64,000 bases of DNA from Roseitalea sp. MMSF_3546. GTDB lineage: Bacteria > Pseudomonadota > Alphaproteobacteria > Rhizobiales > Rhizobiaceae. The DNA lies in the NCBI RefSeq assembly GCF_030732865.1, contig NZ_JASHKB010000013.1:1-64000 (forward strand). Reading direction: 5' to 3'. The notes under the pieces were generated by a model, which saw only the letters and a program-made list of their open reading frames with translations, did not search any database and was not told the origin of the DNA. Each line of letters starts with the position of its first letter. Position 1 is the first letter of the stretch. The position numbers and the translations under genes were made by a program. Below, in pieces: positions 35,701-44,572 of this stretch.

Positions 35701-37021
35701 AGGCGTTGAACGAGACCGTGTCGCCGAGCGCCCGGTCCAGACCGGCATCGTCGGCCGCGATTCCCCGGGCTGCCCCGTCGAGCGCAAAGGTGACGCGGCG
35801 ATCGTCGGGCTGCTGGAGCGCGGTCAGTTGCCCGCCGCCTTCAAGGCGCAGCGTGTCGATCGTCACCCCCTGGCTGCGCAGCGCCTCGATGTTCGCATCG
35901 AGCGTCCAGTCCCGCCCGCCATAGTCGAGCGCGATCCGGGCGCTGCCGATGCGCGTCTGCGTGCCGGGCAGATCGATGGGCGCGCGGTTGTCGCCGACGA
36001 TCTCGGCATCGAGATCGAGCACCGCCGGAAAGCCGTCGGCCAGCAGCCGTCCCGTCAGATCGGCCGATACCGCACCGCCATCGAGCGTGAACTCGTCGAT
36101 GATCGTGGTGCCGTCATCGCGCAGGGTCAGTTGGCCGGCGAGCTCGGTGCGCTCGCCGAAGAAGGCGCGCAGATCGTCGGGCAGGATATCGGCGAGCGGC
36201 CCGGCCAGCGCGAAATCGAGCCGCGTGCCGTTGGCCAGCAATCCGCGATCGGTCCGGAGCGATCCATCGAGAATGCGCGTCCCGCCGACGTCGAGGCCCA
36301 GATCGATGTCGAGCGCATCGACCGGCCCGCCGCCCTCGATGGCAAGCGAGACGGGCGGTCGGCCATCGAGGTTCAGAAGGTTCGCCAGGACGCCGTCGGC
36401 CGGCTCGTTCAGGCGGGCATCGAGGGTCAGCGTCTCGTCCTCGTACTGCGCGTCCAGCGCCAGCGTGCCGCCGGGGCCGTCCAGCCGCTCGATGTCGAGA
36501 TCGGCGGCCAGTTCGCCCCCGTCGAGCATGAGCGAACCGTCGACCGACAGCACCGATTGCAGGCCGAACACGGCTTCGCCGAATTCGGCGCGCGGCAAGG
36601 CCAGCTCGTCGATGCTGACCGCAACGGGCAGTTCGGGAATGGAGAACGCGCGCGCTTCGGGCGCCGGCAGGCTGTCATCGGGCAGGGGCGGTCGCGTGAA
36701 GGTGAGCGCCTCGGCCGACAACTGCTCGATGTCGACGCGCCCGCGCAGCAACGCGCTGCGGTTCCAGACAAGGCGCGGCTCCTCGATGGAAAGCCACACC
36801 CCGTCCTCGTCCGACACGGTGATCCGCTCGAAGCTGACATCGGAGGACAGCGTGCCCTCGATGCCGATCAGCCGGATCTGCATGTTGGGCGCCGAGATCC
36901 GCTCCTCGACAAAGCGGATGAAGGCTGACCGCTCGGCCGCCTCGTCCTGCGCCTGCGCCGGTGTCAGCAGACCGGCCGTGGCGGCCGCGATCGGGATCGC
37001 TATGGCCCTGGCGCGCATCAT
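32711..37021 (-). CDS. tamB: Translocation and assembly module protein TamB
   Basis: Very large envelope protein (1436 aa) of the TamB/DUF490 (YtfN) family, linking inner and outer membranes with TamA and implicated in outer-membrane protein insertion and phospholipid transport. An N-terminal hydrophobic segment (about 5-25) is followed by a long beta-helical, Ala/Asp/Leu-rich body. The C-terminal TamB domain includes GRDVSVTGPLDDVRP-like strands (RVSVTGPLDDVRPVGG), LSPTQIARLAAAAASLAGG and a terminal aromatic-rich end, LGVFFERDY. ATG 37021 is one nt after the TamA stop codon; ATG 37018 is equally possible. Length is slightly above the E. coli protein (about 1260 aa), usual for alphaproteobacteria. 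Confidence 0.92.
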   Translation of the reverse strand: MMRARAIAIPIAAATAGLLTPAQAQDEAAERSAFIRFVEERISAPNMQIRLIGIEGTLSSDVSFERITVSDEDGVWLSIEEPRLVWNRSALLRGRVDIEQLSAEALTFTRPPLPDDSLPAPEARAFSIPELPVAVSIDELALPRAEFGEAVFGLQSVLSVDGSLMLDGGELAADLDIERLDGPGGTLALDAQYEDETLTLDARLNEPADGVLANLLNLDGRPPVSLAIEGGGPVDALDIDLGLDVGGTRILDGSLRTDRGLLANGTRLDFALAGPLADILPDDLRAFFGERTELAGQLTLRDDGTTIIDEFTLDGGAVSADLTGRLLADGFPAVLDLDAEIVGDNRAPIDLPGTQTRIGSARIALDYGGRDWTLDANIEALRSQGVTIDTLRLEGGGQLTALQQPDDRRVTFALDGAARGIAADDAGLDRALGDTVSFNASGAWQAQSPLTVEALRLAGAFGTTQGAGAIEGAAFDGTLAYRSADLAPLSGLFGRALSGAARLTLDGAVQPLGGAFDLDIAGALTDFGAGEDLVGRMLAGDLRLEGGVARTTEGLAFDSLEGENAQFSFALDGSLSSVAADVNAAFSLADLGVIADASSGMAGAQIAIARPEPPQEAEADPAPQPYRIDAMVVMPDGALAGQAVSGLRLEFDGQALDGAIDGALSGDGRIGGEPFALSAEIARDGEGALTLDDLALRAGAARVTGDLRLGEDSLATGTLNVDADNIAGLAALALVDASGALDADIALSAADGTQDAEVSADADAIAIGDTRIGTARIEADLTDIFGTVGGSARIEAGAVSVAGTDIRTLEATLRPGAAADLAFDGRARLEGGIDIAADGTVSLTGARRRIALDRLDLDTPYGDASLAAPARIVLAGDQTRIEALALDGEGGRVAASGTIAETIAVDVTLSALPVSIANAVRPELGLAGTVSGDASITGTPADPQVRFELSGSGLTAEPVRAAGLAPLNAQASGTFSGATIRIAALNATNPQGLDLSASGAIPIAGAGLALDVSGTAPLALGNAALAGRGTRLSGTLRVQANVSGSLADPAISGLASVSGGTVVDPLANIELNAVNVMAGLEGDRIVIRSASARFSRGGGLTVSGTIGLGPELPADLAVGLSGARYTDGQFFSADVSADLTITGPLAGGALIAGTVDVAGAEIAVPEAFGGDADLLDVRHVGEGRPTRLTLQRLAAVMPRQAGAGARALYRLDLTINAPNQIFVRGRGLDAELGGRVSVTGPLDDVRPVGGFSLIRGRLSVLNQRLDFTRGSVTLTGDLDPFIDLVAETQAGDLTAIVTLRGPVSDLDLQLSSNPALPEDEILARVLFGADIASLSPTQIARLAAAAASLAGGDSNLAGGLRGALGVDDLDIIEQDDGGVGVRAGRYLSDNVYLELETEPGGVETTINLDITDSLTARGSVDAEGDSRLGVFFERDY

Positions 37022-37022
37022 C

Positions 37023-38936
37023 TCAGAACGCCTGTCCGATGCCGGCATAGATCGCCAGCACGTTGTCGCCCGGCCGCCGGTTGACCGGGAACGCCAGATC
37101 GACCCTGATCGGGCCGAATCCGGTATCGTAGCGCAGGCCGACGCCGGCGCCCACGCGCGGCGTCTGGGAGAAATCGGGCGTCGAGCCGGCGCTGACAAGG
37201 GCGGCGTCGACGAAGCCGACCGCGCCGATCCTCTCGGTGACCGATCGCCGCACTTCCACCGAGCCTTCCAGCAGCGACTTGCCGCCCATGGCGCTCATGC
37301 CGCCCGCGCCGATCGAGCGATGGGCGAAGCCGCGCACCGAGGCGCCACCGCCGGCGAAATAGAGCCGGTCGGGGGGCAATAGCGCCGGCGCCGGGCCGAA
37401 CAGGGCGCCGGCCCTGATGCGCCCGGCGATCACGGTTCGGTCATCGGCGTCGAATGCCCGGTAGCCGCGCGCCTCGGCATCCAGTTGCAGCGCGCCATTG
37501 CCCAATTCCCATTCATAGAACGGGGTCACCGTACCGCTCAGGAACACGCCCGAGGTCGGATCGAGTTCGTCGTCGCGCGTGTCCAGTTCCGCACCGCCCG
37601 AAACGCCGAGGACGCCGAGCCGGCGCGTGCCGTTCATGTCGGTGAATTCGGCGTAGTCGGCAAACAGCGAGGCGCTGTAGGTCAGCGATGTCGACGCGAA
37701 ATGGGTCAGGCTGACCGCCGTTCGCCCGCCGGTGCGGGTGTAGCTGTCCAGCACTTCGCGCTCGGCGATCGCTTCCAGCGTGACATCGGTATCGGGCGTG
37801 AACCGGCCCGGCAGGCCGAGCGTGGCGCCGAAGCGGTAGTCGTAGGCGCCCGGATCGGTCCCGCTGTCGATGCCGGACACGCTGCCTTCGATGCGCAGCC
37901 GCTCGGCGCGGCCGAACAGGTTGCGGTGCAGCCAGAACGCTTCCGCGCCGAGCCCGTCGACCGTGGAATAGCTGGCGCCGATGCCGATCCGGCGCAGCTT
38001 GCGTTCATCGACGATGACATTGATCGGCAGCCCATTGTCGGCGCCGACCTCCTCGCCCTCCTTGACCGCGGCGGTGTTGAACACGCCAAGGCGCTGCAAT
38101 CGCTCGCGCGCACGTTCAATGTCGTCGGGGTCGTATTCCTCGCCGGGTCGCAGCCCGGTCTGGCGGGCGACGAAGGCCGGGTTCATCCGCTCCGTGCCCT
38201 CAACGGACACGTTTCCATAGACCGCGTAGGGACCCGGATCGAGCCCCATCGCCACGCGCAGGCGGCGCTCGCGATGGTTGGCGACGACCTGCTGGTCGGC
38301 GACGCGCGCCTTGGCGTAGCCCTGCTGGCGCCAGGCTTGAACGCTCAGATCGCCCGCCTCGCGCACGATGCCGGCCCGCGCCGGCGCCCCGGGCAGAAAA
38401 CCGATATCGGCGGGGTCGGGCACCTGGTCGGTCCTGTCGTCGGTCGGCGGTGCCTGATTGTCGATGCGCAGCGTGCCGAAGGCGAAAGGCGCGACCGGAT
38501 CGACGGTGACCGTGATCACCGTGCCGTCGGCGAAGTCGTGTCCGGCGGGCAGATCGGCCACTTCGGCGCCATTGGCGGTGATCGAGATCAGCCCGCCATA
38601 GCGCGCCTGGTTGTAGAGCGCGGCGAGCAGGCGCCGATAGTCGCCCTTGGCGCGCGCCAGTAGCCCGGCAGAGCCCGCCGCCGGCTCGTTCCGGCCCTGC
38701 CAGAGCGCCGAGGCCGATTGCAGCGCGTCCCGCAGCTCGTCGCCGCCGCCCTCGACATTGAACGACACCTGGTAGGGCTTGGGGTCGATCAGGTCCGGTT
38801 CGGCGACCTCCTGGCGGCACGGGCCGAACAGGCACAGGCCGAACAGTTCGAGCGCACCCGCCGGGGGCGCGGTCCAGATCAGCGCCGGGCCCGCCAGCAA
38901 GGCGGCAGGCAGTATCGTACGTGTTGCAAGCGGCAA
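37023..38936 (-). CDS. tamA: Outer-membrane assembly protein TamA (Omp85 family), TTG start
   Basis: Outer-membrane protein (637 aa) with an N-terminal signal peptide (about 1-27, ending PAGALE), periplasmic POTRA domains to about residue 300 (GNVSVEGTERMNPAFV; YDPDDIERARERLQRLGVF) and a C-terminal 16-strand barrel. The barrel holds the family motif region YFAGGGASVRGFAHRSIG and ends in an aromatic residue (AGIGQAF). It partners TamB, encoded one nt downstream. The only in-frame start upstream of the signal peptide is TTG at 38936, because a TAG closes the frame nine codons earlier. The weak start may keep the level of this pore protein low. Confidence 0.9.
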   Translation of the reverse strand: MPLATRTILPAALLAGPALIWTAPPAGALELFGLCLFGPCRQEVAEPDLIDPKPYQVSFNVEGGGDELRDALQSASALWQGRNEPAAGSAGLLARAKGDYRRLLAALYNQARYGGLISITANGAEVADLPAGHDFADGTVITVTVDPVAPFAFGTLRIDNQAPPTDDRTDQVPDPADIGFLPGAPARAGIVREAGDLSVQAWRQQGYAKARVADQQVVANHRERRLRVAMGLDPGPYAVYGNVSVEGTERMNPAFVARQTGLRPGEEYDPDDIERARERLQRLGVFNTAAVKEGEEVGADNGLPINVIVDERKLRRIGIGASYSTVDGLGAEAFWLHRNLFGRAERLRIEGSVSGIDSGTDPGAYDYRFGATLGLPGRFTPDTDVTLEAIAEREVLDSYTRTGGRTAVSLTHFASTSLTYSASLFADYAEFTDMNGTRRLGVLGVSGGAELDTRDDELDPTSGVFLSGTVTPFYEWELGNGALQLDAEARGYRAFDADDRTVIAGRIRAGALFGPAPALLPPDRLYFAGGGASVRGFAHRSIGAGGMSAMGGKSLLEGSVEVRRSVTERIGAVGFVDAALVSAGSTPDFSQTPRVGAGVGLRYDTGFGPIRVDLAFPVNRRPGDNVLAIYAGIGQAF

Positions 38937-39360
38937 ACCCGAATGGACCCTTTGAACGCGCTACCTGTCTGATCGTGTGATTGCCCAATCGGTCGGCAAT
39001 GAGGCAATGGCGGCCAGCATATGGGCCAAAGGTTTGGAGAAAGCGAACAGATCGTGCAAGCCCATGCCGCGCCTTCGACCGGCCCCGGCCGCTTCTTGCC
39101 GGTATTGCCGGACCGGTCACCCCATGCCGGACAGCAACCCAAGTTCGCACATCCGCCAATTGTTCCCCCGGGGAGCTGGCGAGTATCGGCACGCGGGGCA
39201 GCCTTGGTGCCCGAAATCGCCGGCATGGCCATGCGGGACCCGGCACCGCGCCCAATTCCTGCAAATCGTTCTCGATAGCATTGACTCTTGCAAATCAGTT
39301 GCATTAGCACGAGATGAGGAAACACCGACCGACACCGCGAACAAGGGAGAGATCCGACCG
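38937..39360. other. Intergenic region between tamA and metal importer
   Basis: 424 nt of divergent spacing (tamA leftward, metal importer rightward). Apart from the promoter/operator at 39281-39309 and a partial copy of its half-site (TGCAAATCGTT near 39260) I see no gene or RNA. The short open frames here lack family features. Confidence 0.5.
39281..39309 (+). promoter_or_regulatory. Promoter with metal-repressor-like palindrome in spacer
   Basis: TTGACT (39281-39286) and TTAGCA (39304-39309) are 17 nt apart. The spacer ends with the perfect inverted repeat TGCAA-ATCAG-TTGCA (39289-39303). A site inside the promoter of a Zn/Mn importer is what a Fur-superfamily repressor (Mur or Zur) would use. 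A half-copy, TGCAAATCGTT, lies about 30 nt upstream. Which repressor binds is inference. Confidence 0.55.
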
Positions 39361-40314
39361 ATGCCGACGAGACGACGTTTTCTTGGCCTTGCCACCGCGC
39401 TGGCGGTGGGTCTGCACGCGACATTCGCCCTTGCCGCCGACAGGCTCGATGTCGTCACGACCACCGGCATGATCGCCGACGCGGCCCGCGAGGTCGGCGG
39501 CGACCTGGTCGAGGTCCAGGCGCTGATGGGCCCCGGCGTCGACCCGCACGCCTACCGCCAGACCCGCTCGGACATCGTGGCGACCGCCAATGCCGATCTG
39601 GTGCTCTGGCACGGTCTCTATCTGGAAGCGCAGATGGAACAATTCCTGCTCGAACTGGGCGAAGCGAACAACATCCTCGCAGTGGCCGAGGATCTGCCGC
39701 GCAACCTGCTGATCGGCCATGACGACTATGAGGGCCGCTACGACCCGCATGTGTGGATGAACCCCAATCTGTGGTCGCGCGTTGTGCTCAATGTCCGCGA
39801 CGCCCTGGTCGATCTGATGCCCGAACACGAAGACACGCTGCGCGCCAACGCCGACGCGCATCTGGAAGAACTGCGCCAGCTCGCCAATTACACCACCGAG
39901 GTTCTGTCCTCGGTGCCGGCCGAAAGCCGCGTGCTGCTCACCGCCCATGACGCGTTCAACTATTTCGGCTCGGCCTATGGCTTCGAGGTGATCGGGATCC
40001 AGGGCATTTCGACCGAGAGCGAGGCCGGCCTCAGACGCATCGCCGAACTGGTCGACATGCTGGTCGAACGCGATATCGGGGCGGTTTTCGTCGAGACGTC
40101 GGTCTCCGACCGCAACATCCGCGCGCTGATCGAGGGCGCGGCGGCGCAGGACCACCAGGTCGTCATCGGCGGCGAACTGTTCTCCGACGCCATGGGCGAG
40201 CCCGGCACCTATGAGGGGACCTATGTCGGCATGATCGACCACAACGCCACCGTCATCGCCCGCGCGCTCGGCGGCGAGGCGCCCGAAAAGGGCATGTCGG
40301 CCCTGCTCAATTGA
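39361..40314 (+). CDS. troA: Zn/Mn ABC transporter substrate-binding protein (TroA-like)
   Basis: Cluster-9 metal-binding SBP (317 aa). The N-terminus [15 protein letters not shown] has a twin-arginine-type motif; the mature protein starts near residue 26. Probable metal ligands are His63 ([11 protein letters not shown]), His130 (YDPHVWMNP), His196 ([12 protein letters not shown]) and Asp293 (GMIDHNA). This is the His-His-His-Asp set of TroA rather than the His-His-Glu-Asp set of strict Mn proteins such as PsaA. The His-rich loop of ZnuA is missing. ATPase and two permeases follow immediately. Zn2+ or Mn2+ is the likely cargo. Confidence 0.9.
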   Translation: MPTRRRFLGLATALAVGLHATFALAADRLDVVTTTGMIADAAREVGGDLVEVQALMGPGVDPHAYRQTRSDIVATANADLVLWHGLYLEAQMEQFLLELGEANNILAVAEDLPRNLLIGHDDYEGRYDPHVWMNPNLWSRVVLNVRDALVDLMPEHEDTLRANADAHLEELRQLANYTTEVLSSVPAESRVLLTAHDAFNYFGSAYGFEVIGIQGISTESEAGLRRIAELVDMLVERDIGAVFVETSVSDRNIRALIEGAAAQDHQVVIGGELFSDAMGEPGTYEGTYVGMIDHNATVIARALGGEAPEKGMSALLN

Positions 40315-40324
40315 GGATACCGGA

Positions 40325-41152
40325 ATGAAGCAAGCCGCCATCACCCTTGCGGCCGATCGGGGCCGGGTGCACAGCCCGGCCGCGCCACCCGAAGACAGCC
40401 CGCTCGCCATTTCCGGCCTGACGGTCTCCTATGGCGACAAGCCGGCGGTCTTTTCGGTCGATGCAACCTTCGCGCCCGAGGCGATGACGGCGATCATCGG
40501 TCCCAACGGCGCCGGCAAGTCGACATTGCTGAAGGCATCGCTGGGCGTGATCCCGCGCGTTTCGGGCGAGGTCACGGTGTTTGGCCGGCCCATCGAAAGG
40601 GCGCGCGAGCGCATCGCCTACGTGCCCCAGCGCGCCAGCGTCGACTGGGACTTTCCGACCACGGTGATCGATGTCGTTCTGATGGGGCTTTACCGCCGCA
40701 TCGGCCTTGTGCGCCGCATCGGGCGGGCGAACCGCGATACCGCGCTCGAATGCCTCGACCGCGTCGGCATGGCCGATTTCGCGCACCGCCAGATCGGCCA
40801 GCTTTCGGGCGGCCAGCAGCAGCGCGTGTTCCTCGCCCGCGCACTCGCGCAGGACGCCGATCTCTATCTGCTCGACGAGCCCTTCGCCGGCGTCGACGCG
40901 GCGACCGAACGCGCCATCATCGACGTGCTCAAGGCGCTCAAGGCGCAATCGCGCGCCGTGGTCTGCGTGCATCACGACCTGGCCACCGTGCGCGCCTATT
41001 TCGACCATGTGTTCCTGATCAATGTCCGCCGCATCGCCCAGGGGACGGTCGAGGAGGCGTTCACCTCCGAAAACCTGCAGGCGACCTATGGCGGGCGCCT
41101 TGCGACCGGCCATATCGACCAGCTCTCGCTTCCCGGCCAGCAGGTGTCATGA
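40325..41152 (+). CDS. troB: Zn/Mn ABC transporter ATPase
   Basis: Single-domain ATPase (275 aa) of the metal family. Walker [15 protein letters not shown]-loop [14 protein letters not shown] (the VDWDFP stretch is characteristic of Mn/Zn ATPases), signature [15 protein letters not shown], Walker [12 protein letters not shown] and switch His in CVHHDLATV are all present. The first 25 residues form a variable extension. It lies 10 nt after the SBP gene and its stop codon overlaps the ATG of the first permease (ATGA). Confidence 0.92.
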   Translation: MKQAAITLAADRGRVHSPAAPPEDSPLAISGLTVSYGDKPAVFSVDATFAPEAMTAIIGPNGAGKSTLLKASLGVIPRVSGEVTVFGRPIERARERIAYVPQRASVDWDFPTTVIDVVLMGLYRRIGLVRRIGRANRDTALECLDRVGMADFAHRQIGQLSGGQQQRVFLARALAQDADLYLLDEPFAGVDAATERAIIDVLKALKAQSRAVVCVHHDLATVRAYFDHVFLINVRRIAQGTVEEAFTSENLQATYGGRLATGHIDQLSLPGQQVS

Positions 41153-42372
41153 ACCCGCTCGCCGAGGCCCTCCTGTTGCAGGCGGGCTATAACGCCGCGC
41201 TGGTCGGCATCGGCGCCGGCCTTCTGGGTTTCGCCGCGGGCGCGGCGGGCACCTTCCTGTTCCTGCGCAAGCGCGCGCTCGTCTCCGACGCGGTCGCCCA
41301 TGCCACGCTCCCCGGCGTCGGACTGGCCTTCATTGTCATGGTCATGGCCGGCGGCGACGGGCGCAACCTGCTCGGCCTGCTTGCCGGCTCGGCGGTCAGC
41401 GCCTGGGTCGGCCTGTGGCTCGTGCAATGGATGACGCGGACGACGCGCCTGTCCGAGGACGCGGCGATCGGCGCGGTGCTGTCGGTCTTCTTCGGCCTGG
41501 GCATCGTCATCCTCACCGTCATCCAGACCATGAGTTCGGGCCGGCAGGCGGGGCTGGAGAGCTTTCTTCTGGGCTCGACCGCCGGCATGCTGTTCAACGA
41601 TGCGCTGATCATCGCGATCGGCGGCTCGCTGGCGGTCATCGCGACATGGCTGCTGCGGCGGCCGATGACGCTGGTCTCGTTCGATCCCGACTACGCGGCC
41701 GCCTCGGGCACGAACGTCGACCGCATCGACCTGGCCATGATGGGCCTTGTCATGGCGGTCACGGTGATCGGCCTCAAGCTGGTCGGGCTGATCCTGATCA
41801 TCGCGCTTTTGATCATCCCGCCGGTGACGGCGCGGTTCTGGACCGAGCGCAGCGATCACGTGATCTGGTGGGCGGGCATCTTCGGCGGCGTGTCCGGCTA
41901 TGTCGGCGCGGCGATTTCGGCCTCCGCCCCGGCCCTGCCGACCGGTGCGATCATCGTGCTGGTCGCGGCCGGCCTGTTCGGCCTGTCGCTCCTGTTCGCG
42001 CCCGCGCGCGGCGTGGCGGCGGCGGTGCTGCGTCACCGGCGCTTCCAGTGGCGCGTCCATCGCCGCCAGGGCCTGCTCGCAATGGCCCGGGCCGAGCCGA
42101 TCCACGACCCGTTCACGCTGCGCGTTCTGGGTTCGGAGGGGCTGGTGCGCCGCGATGGCGTGCCGACCGATGCCGGCCGCGCCCAGGCCGCCAAGATCGC
42201 CCGCGACGAGCGGCGCTGGGACGTCGCCCGCCAGATCCACCTCGATGCCGGGCTGACCGGGCGCTATGACGGGCTGACGCCGATCGAGCAGGTGTTCACG
42301 CCCGACGAGATCGCCGAGTTCGACGCCCGCATCGGCGGACCGGCCCCGGTCGCCACGCAGGGTGGGCATTGA
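41149..42372 (+). CDS. troC: Zn/Mn ABC transporter permease with DtxR-like C-terminal extension
   Basis: 407-aa membrane protein. Residues 1 to about 295 form the ABC-3 permease with hydrophobic helices ([21 protein letters not shown] is the family signature). The remaining 110 residues are soluble. [28 protein letters not shown] resembles a winged helix, and [15 protein letters not shown] resembles the metal-binding helix region of DtxR/MntR repressors. Such permease-repressor fusions are known in some Tro/Mnt systems and may let the channel sense cytosolic metal. Start overlaps the ATPase stop codon. Confidence 0.87.
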   Translation: MNPLAEALLLQAGYNAALVGIGAGLLGFAAGAAGTFLFLRKRALVSDAVAHATLPGVGLAFIVMVMAGGDGRNLLGLLAGSAVSAWVGLWLVQWMTRTTRLSEDAAIGAVLSVFFGLGIVILTVIQTMSSGRQAGLESFLLGSTAGMLFNDALIIAIGGSLAVIATWLLRRPMTLVSFDPDYAAASGTNVDRIDLAMMGLVMAVTVIGLKLVGLILIIALLIIPPVTARFWTERSDHVIWWAGIFGGVSGYVGAAISASAPALPTGAIIVLVAAGLFGLSLLFAPARGVAAAVLRHRRFQWRVHRRQGLLAMARAEPIHDPFTLRVLGSEGLVRRDGVPTDAGRAQAAKIARDERRWDVARQIHLDAGLTGRYDGLTPIEQVFTPDEIAEFDARIGGPAPVATQGGH

Positions 42373-43307
42373 TGGGCGCCCAGTTCGTTCAGTTCTCGCT
42401 GACGCCGATCCTGATCGGCATTTTCGCGGCGATCGCCTGCGCGCTGCCGGGCAACTTCCTGGTGCTGCGGCGCCAGGCGCTGATCGGCGATGCGATCAGC
42501 CATGTCGTGCTGCCGGGCATCGTCGTTGCGTTCCTTATCACCGGCACGGTCGCCGCAATTCCGATGCTGCTGGGCGCGGCCGGCGCGGCGATCGTCGCCG
42601 TCATCCTCATCGAGGCGATCAAGCGGCTTGGCCGCATCGAGCCGGGCGCTGCGATGGGCGTGACCTTCACCACGCTATTCGCCGCCGGCGTGCTGCTGCT
42701 CGACCAGTCCGACACCTCCAATGTCCATCTCGATGTCGAACACGCGCTGATGGGCAATCTGGAAAGCCTGATCTGGTTTCGCGCCGAGGGCTGGCATTCG
42801 CTGTTCGATCCGGTGGCGCTCGCCGCCCTGCCCGACGAGTTGGGCCGCATTTTCGTCGTCTGCCTGCTGGTCATCGCGCTGACCGTCTTCTTCTGGCGGC
42901 CGCTCAAGATCTCGACCTTCGACGAGGGCTTCGCCCAGGCGCTGGGCCTGCCGGTCGGCGCCATGGGCTTCGGCCTGGTTGTCGTCGCCGCCATCGCCGC
43001 GGTCGCCGCCTTCGATGCGGTCGGCTCGATCATCGTGATCGCCATGTTCATCTGCCCGCCGGCGGCGGCACGGCTGATGACGAACTCGCTGGAGCGCCAG
43101 GTGTGGTGGAGCGTGGGCTTTGCGACGCTGGCGGCGATACTCGGCTATGTGTTCGCCGGCTACGGTCCGCTGTGGTTCGGCGGGCAGAACGCGGTCAGCG
43201 CCGCCGGCATGATCGCCGCCGTCTCCGGCGTCATCCTGGGCCTTGCCTGCCTGTACGGCCCGCACCGGTCGCGTGTCGGCGCCGCCCGACAGCAGGCCGA
43301 TGCGTGA
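42372..43307 (+). CDS. troD: Zn/Mn ABC transporter second permease
   Basis: 311-aa ABC-3 family permease. RRQALIGDAISHVVLPGIVVAF matches the family signature, and AMGVTFTTLFAAGVLLL and AVGSIIVIAMFICPPAAARL are transmembrane segments. ATG 42372 shares its first base with the TGA of troC (TGATG); TTG 42369 is an alternative three bases earlier. Two different permeases in one operon define the four-gene Tro-type arrangement. Converges with the MerR gene 15 nt further on. Confidence 0.9.
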   Translation: MGAQFVQFSLTPILIGIFAAIACALPGNFLVLRRQALIGDAISHVVLPGIVVAFLITGTVAAIPMLLGAAGAAIVAVILIEAIKRLGRIEPGAAMGVTFTTLFAAGVLLLDQSDTSNVHLDVEHALMGNLESLIWFRAEGWHSLFDPVALAALPDELGRIFVVCLLVIALTVFFWRPLKISTFDEGFAQALGLPVGAMGFGLVVVAAIAAVAAFDAVGSIIVIAMFICPPAAARLMTNSLERQVWWSVGFATLAAILGYVFAGYGPLWFGGQNAVSAAGMIAAVSGVILGLACLYGPHRSRVGAARQQADA

Positions 43308-43322
43308 TCGTCCAGGTGGCGT

Positions 43323-43766
43323 TCAGCCGGCGCGGGCGGCGAGGTGGTCGTCGCCCTCGCAATGGGCGTGATCGCCGAGCGCCTCGATCACGCGGCAATC
43401 GGACACCGTGCCGCCCGAGCATTGCGCGATCATGCGTTCGAGTTCGCCCTTGAGCGCCGTCAGCCGCCGGATGCGCCGCTCGACCTCGCCCAGCTGCGTG
43501 CGCGCGATGTCGTCGACCGCCCGGCACGAGGCCTCCGGCGTGTCGGCGAGGCTGAGAAGGTCGCGTACCGCCTCCAGCGGAAAGCCCATGTCGCGGGCAT
43601 GGCGGATGAACAGCAGCCGGTCGATATCGGTCTTCCGGTAGACCCGATGATTGCCCTGCGAGCGCTCGGGTGGCCGCAACAGCCCGATCTGCTCGTAATA
43701 GCGGATGGTCTGCACCTTGCACTGGGTGGCCTCCGCCACCCGCCCGATCGTCAGCGCCTGCGCCAT
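43323..43766 (-). CDS. MerR-family metal-responsive activator (CadR/ZntR-like)
   Basis: 147-aa regulator. The N-terminal winged helix has TIGRVAEATQCKVQTIRYYE, followed by GNHRVYRKTDIDRLLFI. A long dimerisation helix spans about residues 75-115. Metal-site residues Cys81 (EASCRAV), Cys116 and Cys124 (AQCSGGTVSDC) match the ZntR/CadR/PbrR arrangement, with His133, His135 and Cys136 at the tail. It is divergent from a small cation transporter and a MerR-type promoter lies between them. Expected to activate transporter expression with Zn, Cd, Pb or Co; the exact metal is not determined. Confidence 0.88.
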   Translation of the reverse strand: MAQALTIGRVAEATQCKVQTIRYYEQIGLLRPPERSQGNHRVYRKTDIDRLLFIRHARDMGFPLEAVRDLLSLADTPEASCRAVDDIARTQLGEVERRIRRLTALKGELERMIAQCSGGTVSDCRVIEALGDHAHCEGDDHLAARAG

Positions 43767-43778
43767 GATGATTGCCTC

Positions 43779-43809
43779 TTGAACCTACAGTTACTGTAGA
43801 TAGTAGGTC
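43779..43809 (+). promoter_or_regulatory. MerR-type operator/promoter with long spacer
   Basis: TTGAAC (43779-43784) and TAGGTC (43804-43809) are separated by 19 nt, the lengthened spacer typical of MerR-activated promoters. The spacer begins with the perfect inverted repeat CTACAG-TTA-CTGTAG (43785-43799). It lies between the divergent regulator and transporter genes. Confidence 0.8.
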
Positions 43810-43828
43810 ATGGGGACCGGTAGGAAAA

Positions 43829-43848
43829 GCACCCCTCGAATGGGGTGC
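43829..43848 (+). other. 5'-leader hairpin of cation transporter gene
   Basis: GCACCCC (43829-43835) and GGGGTGC (43842-43848) form a perfect 7-bp stem with a 6-nt loop, downstream of the MerR-type promoter and about 70 nt before the transporter start. It could act on mRNA stability or be a second protein site. Confidence 0.4.
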
Positions 43849-43917
43849 GCCGACATCGATCCCGGTCCGCCCCGCAGTCATGCGCGCACGGACCCGGCGT
43901 CGCAAGGAGTGCTCACG

Positions 43918-44550
43918 ATGGCCGCAGGCTGCTGCAATCATCAACCGAAATTCGATGGCATGTCGGCCGGCTTTCGCCGCGCGCTGTGGATCGTCATCGC
44001 GATCAATGCGGTGATGTTCGCGGTCGAGATGACGGCGGGCTCGCTGGCCGGCTCGCAGGCGCTGAAGGCCGACGCGCTCGACTTTCTGGGCGACACGCTG
44101 ACCTACGGCATCAGCCTGTTCGTGCTCGGCATGTCGCTGCGCGTGCGCGCCACCGCGGCCCTGTTCAAGGGGCTGAGCCTGGCCGCGATGGGAACCTGGG
44201 TCCTGGGCTCGACGGCCTATCAGGTGCTGGTGCTCGGGGTGCCGAGCGCGCCGGTGATGGGCGTGGTCGGCTTTCTGGCGCTCGCCGCCAACATGGCCAG
44301 CGTGCTGGTGCTGATGCGCTACAAGGACGGCGATGCCAATGTGCGCTCGGTCTGGCTGTGCAGCCGCAACGATGCGATCGGCAATGTGGCCGTGATGGGT
44401 GCCGCCGCCGGCGTGTTCGTCACCGGCACGGCCTGGCCGGACCTCGTCGTCGCCGCGTTGATGGCTGGGCTGTTCCTGTGGTCGTCGGTCCAGATCATCC
44501 GCCAGGCGCTCGACGAGCGCCGCGAGGGGCTGGCGGCCGGCCTGGCTTGA
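43918..44550 (+). CDS. Small CDF-like cation efflux transporter
   Basis: 210-aa membrane protein with about six hydrophobic segments. SLAGSQALKADALDFLGDTLTY carries the CDF TM2 motif in a DxxxD form (Asp-Phe-Leu-Gly-Asp), and SRNDAIGNVAVMGAAAG is the TM5 counterpart. The cytoplasmic C-terminal domain of full-length CDF proteins is missing; only a short tail follows TM6. The N-terminus AAGCCNHQ could bind metal. AAGGAG lies 8 nt before the ATG. Its MerR activator is divergent. Probable export of Zn, Cd or Co. Confidence 0.82.
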   Translation: MAAGCCNHQPKFDGMSAGFRRALWIVIAINAVMFAVEMTAGSLAGSQALKADALDFLGDTLTYGISLFVLGMSLRVRATAALFKGLSLAAMGTWVLGSTAYQVLVLGVPSAPVMGVVGFLALAANMASVLVLMRYKDGDANVRSVWLCSRNDAIGNVAVMGAAAGVFVTGTAWPDLVVAALMAGLFLWSSVQIIRQALDERREGLAAGLA

Positions 44551-44572
44551 TCGCGGCGACCGGCCCGGCCGA

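Noticed and set aside
32678-36928. 1416-codon open frame on the plus strand
   Set aside because: It is antisense to tamB, Arg/Ala/Gly-rich and without any family motif; a GC-bias shadow of the real gene.
40750-41148. Upstream part of the troC frame within troB
   Set aside because: Arg/His/Pro-rich shadow of the ATPase; the membrane protein begins at the ATG overlapping the troB stop codon.
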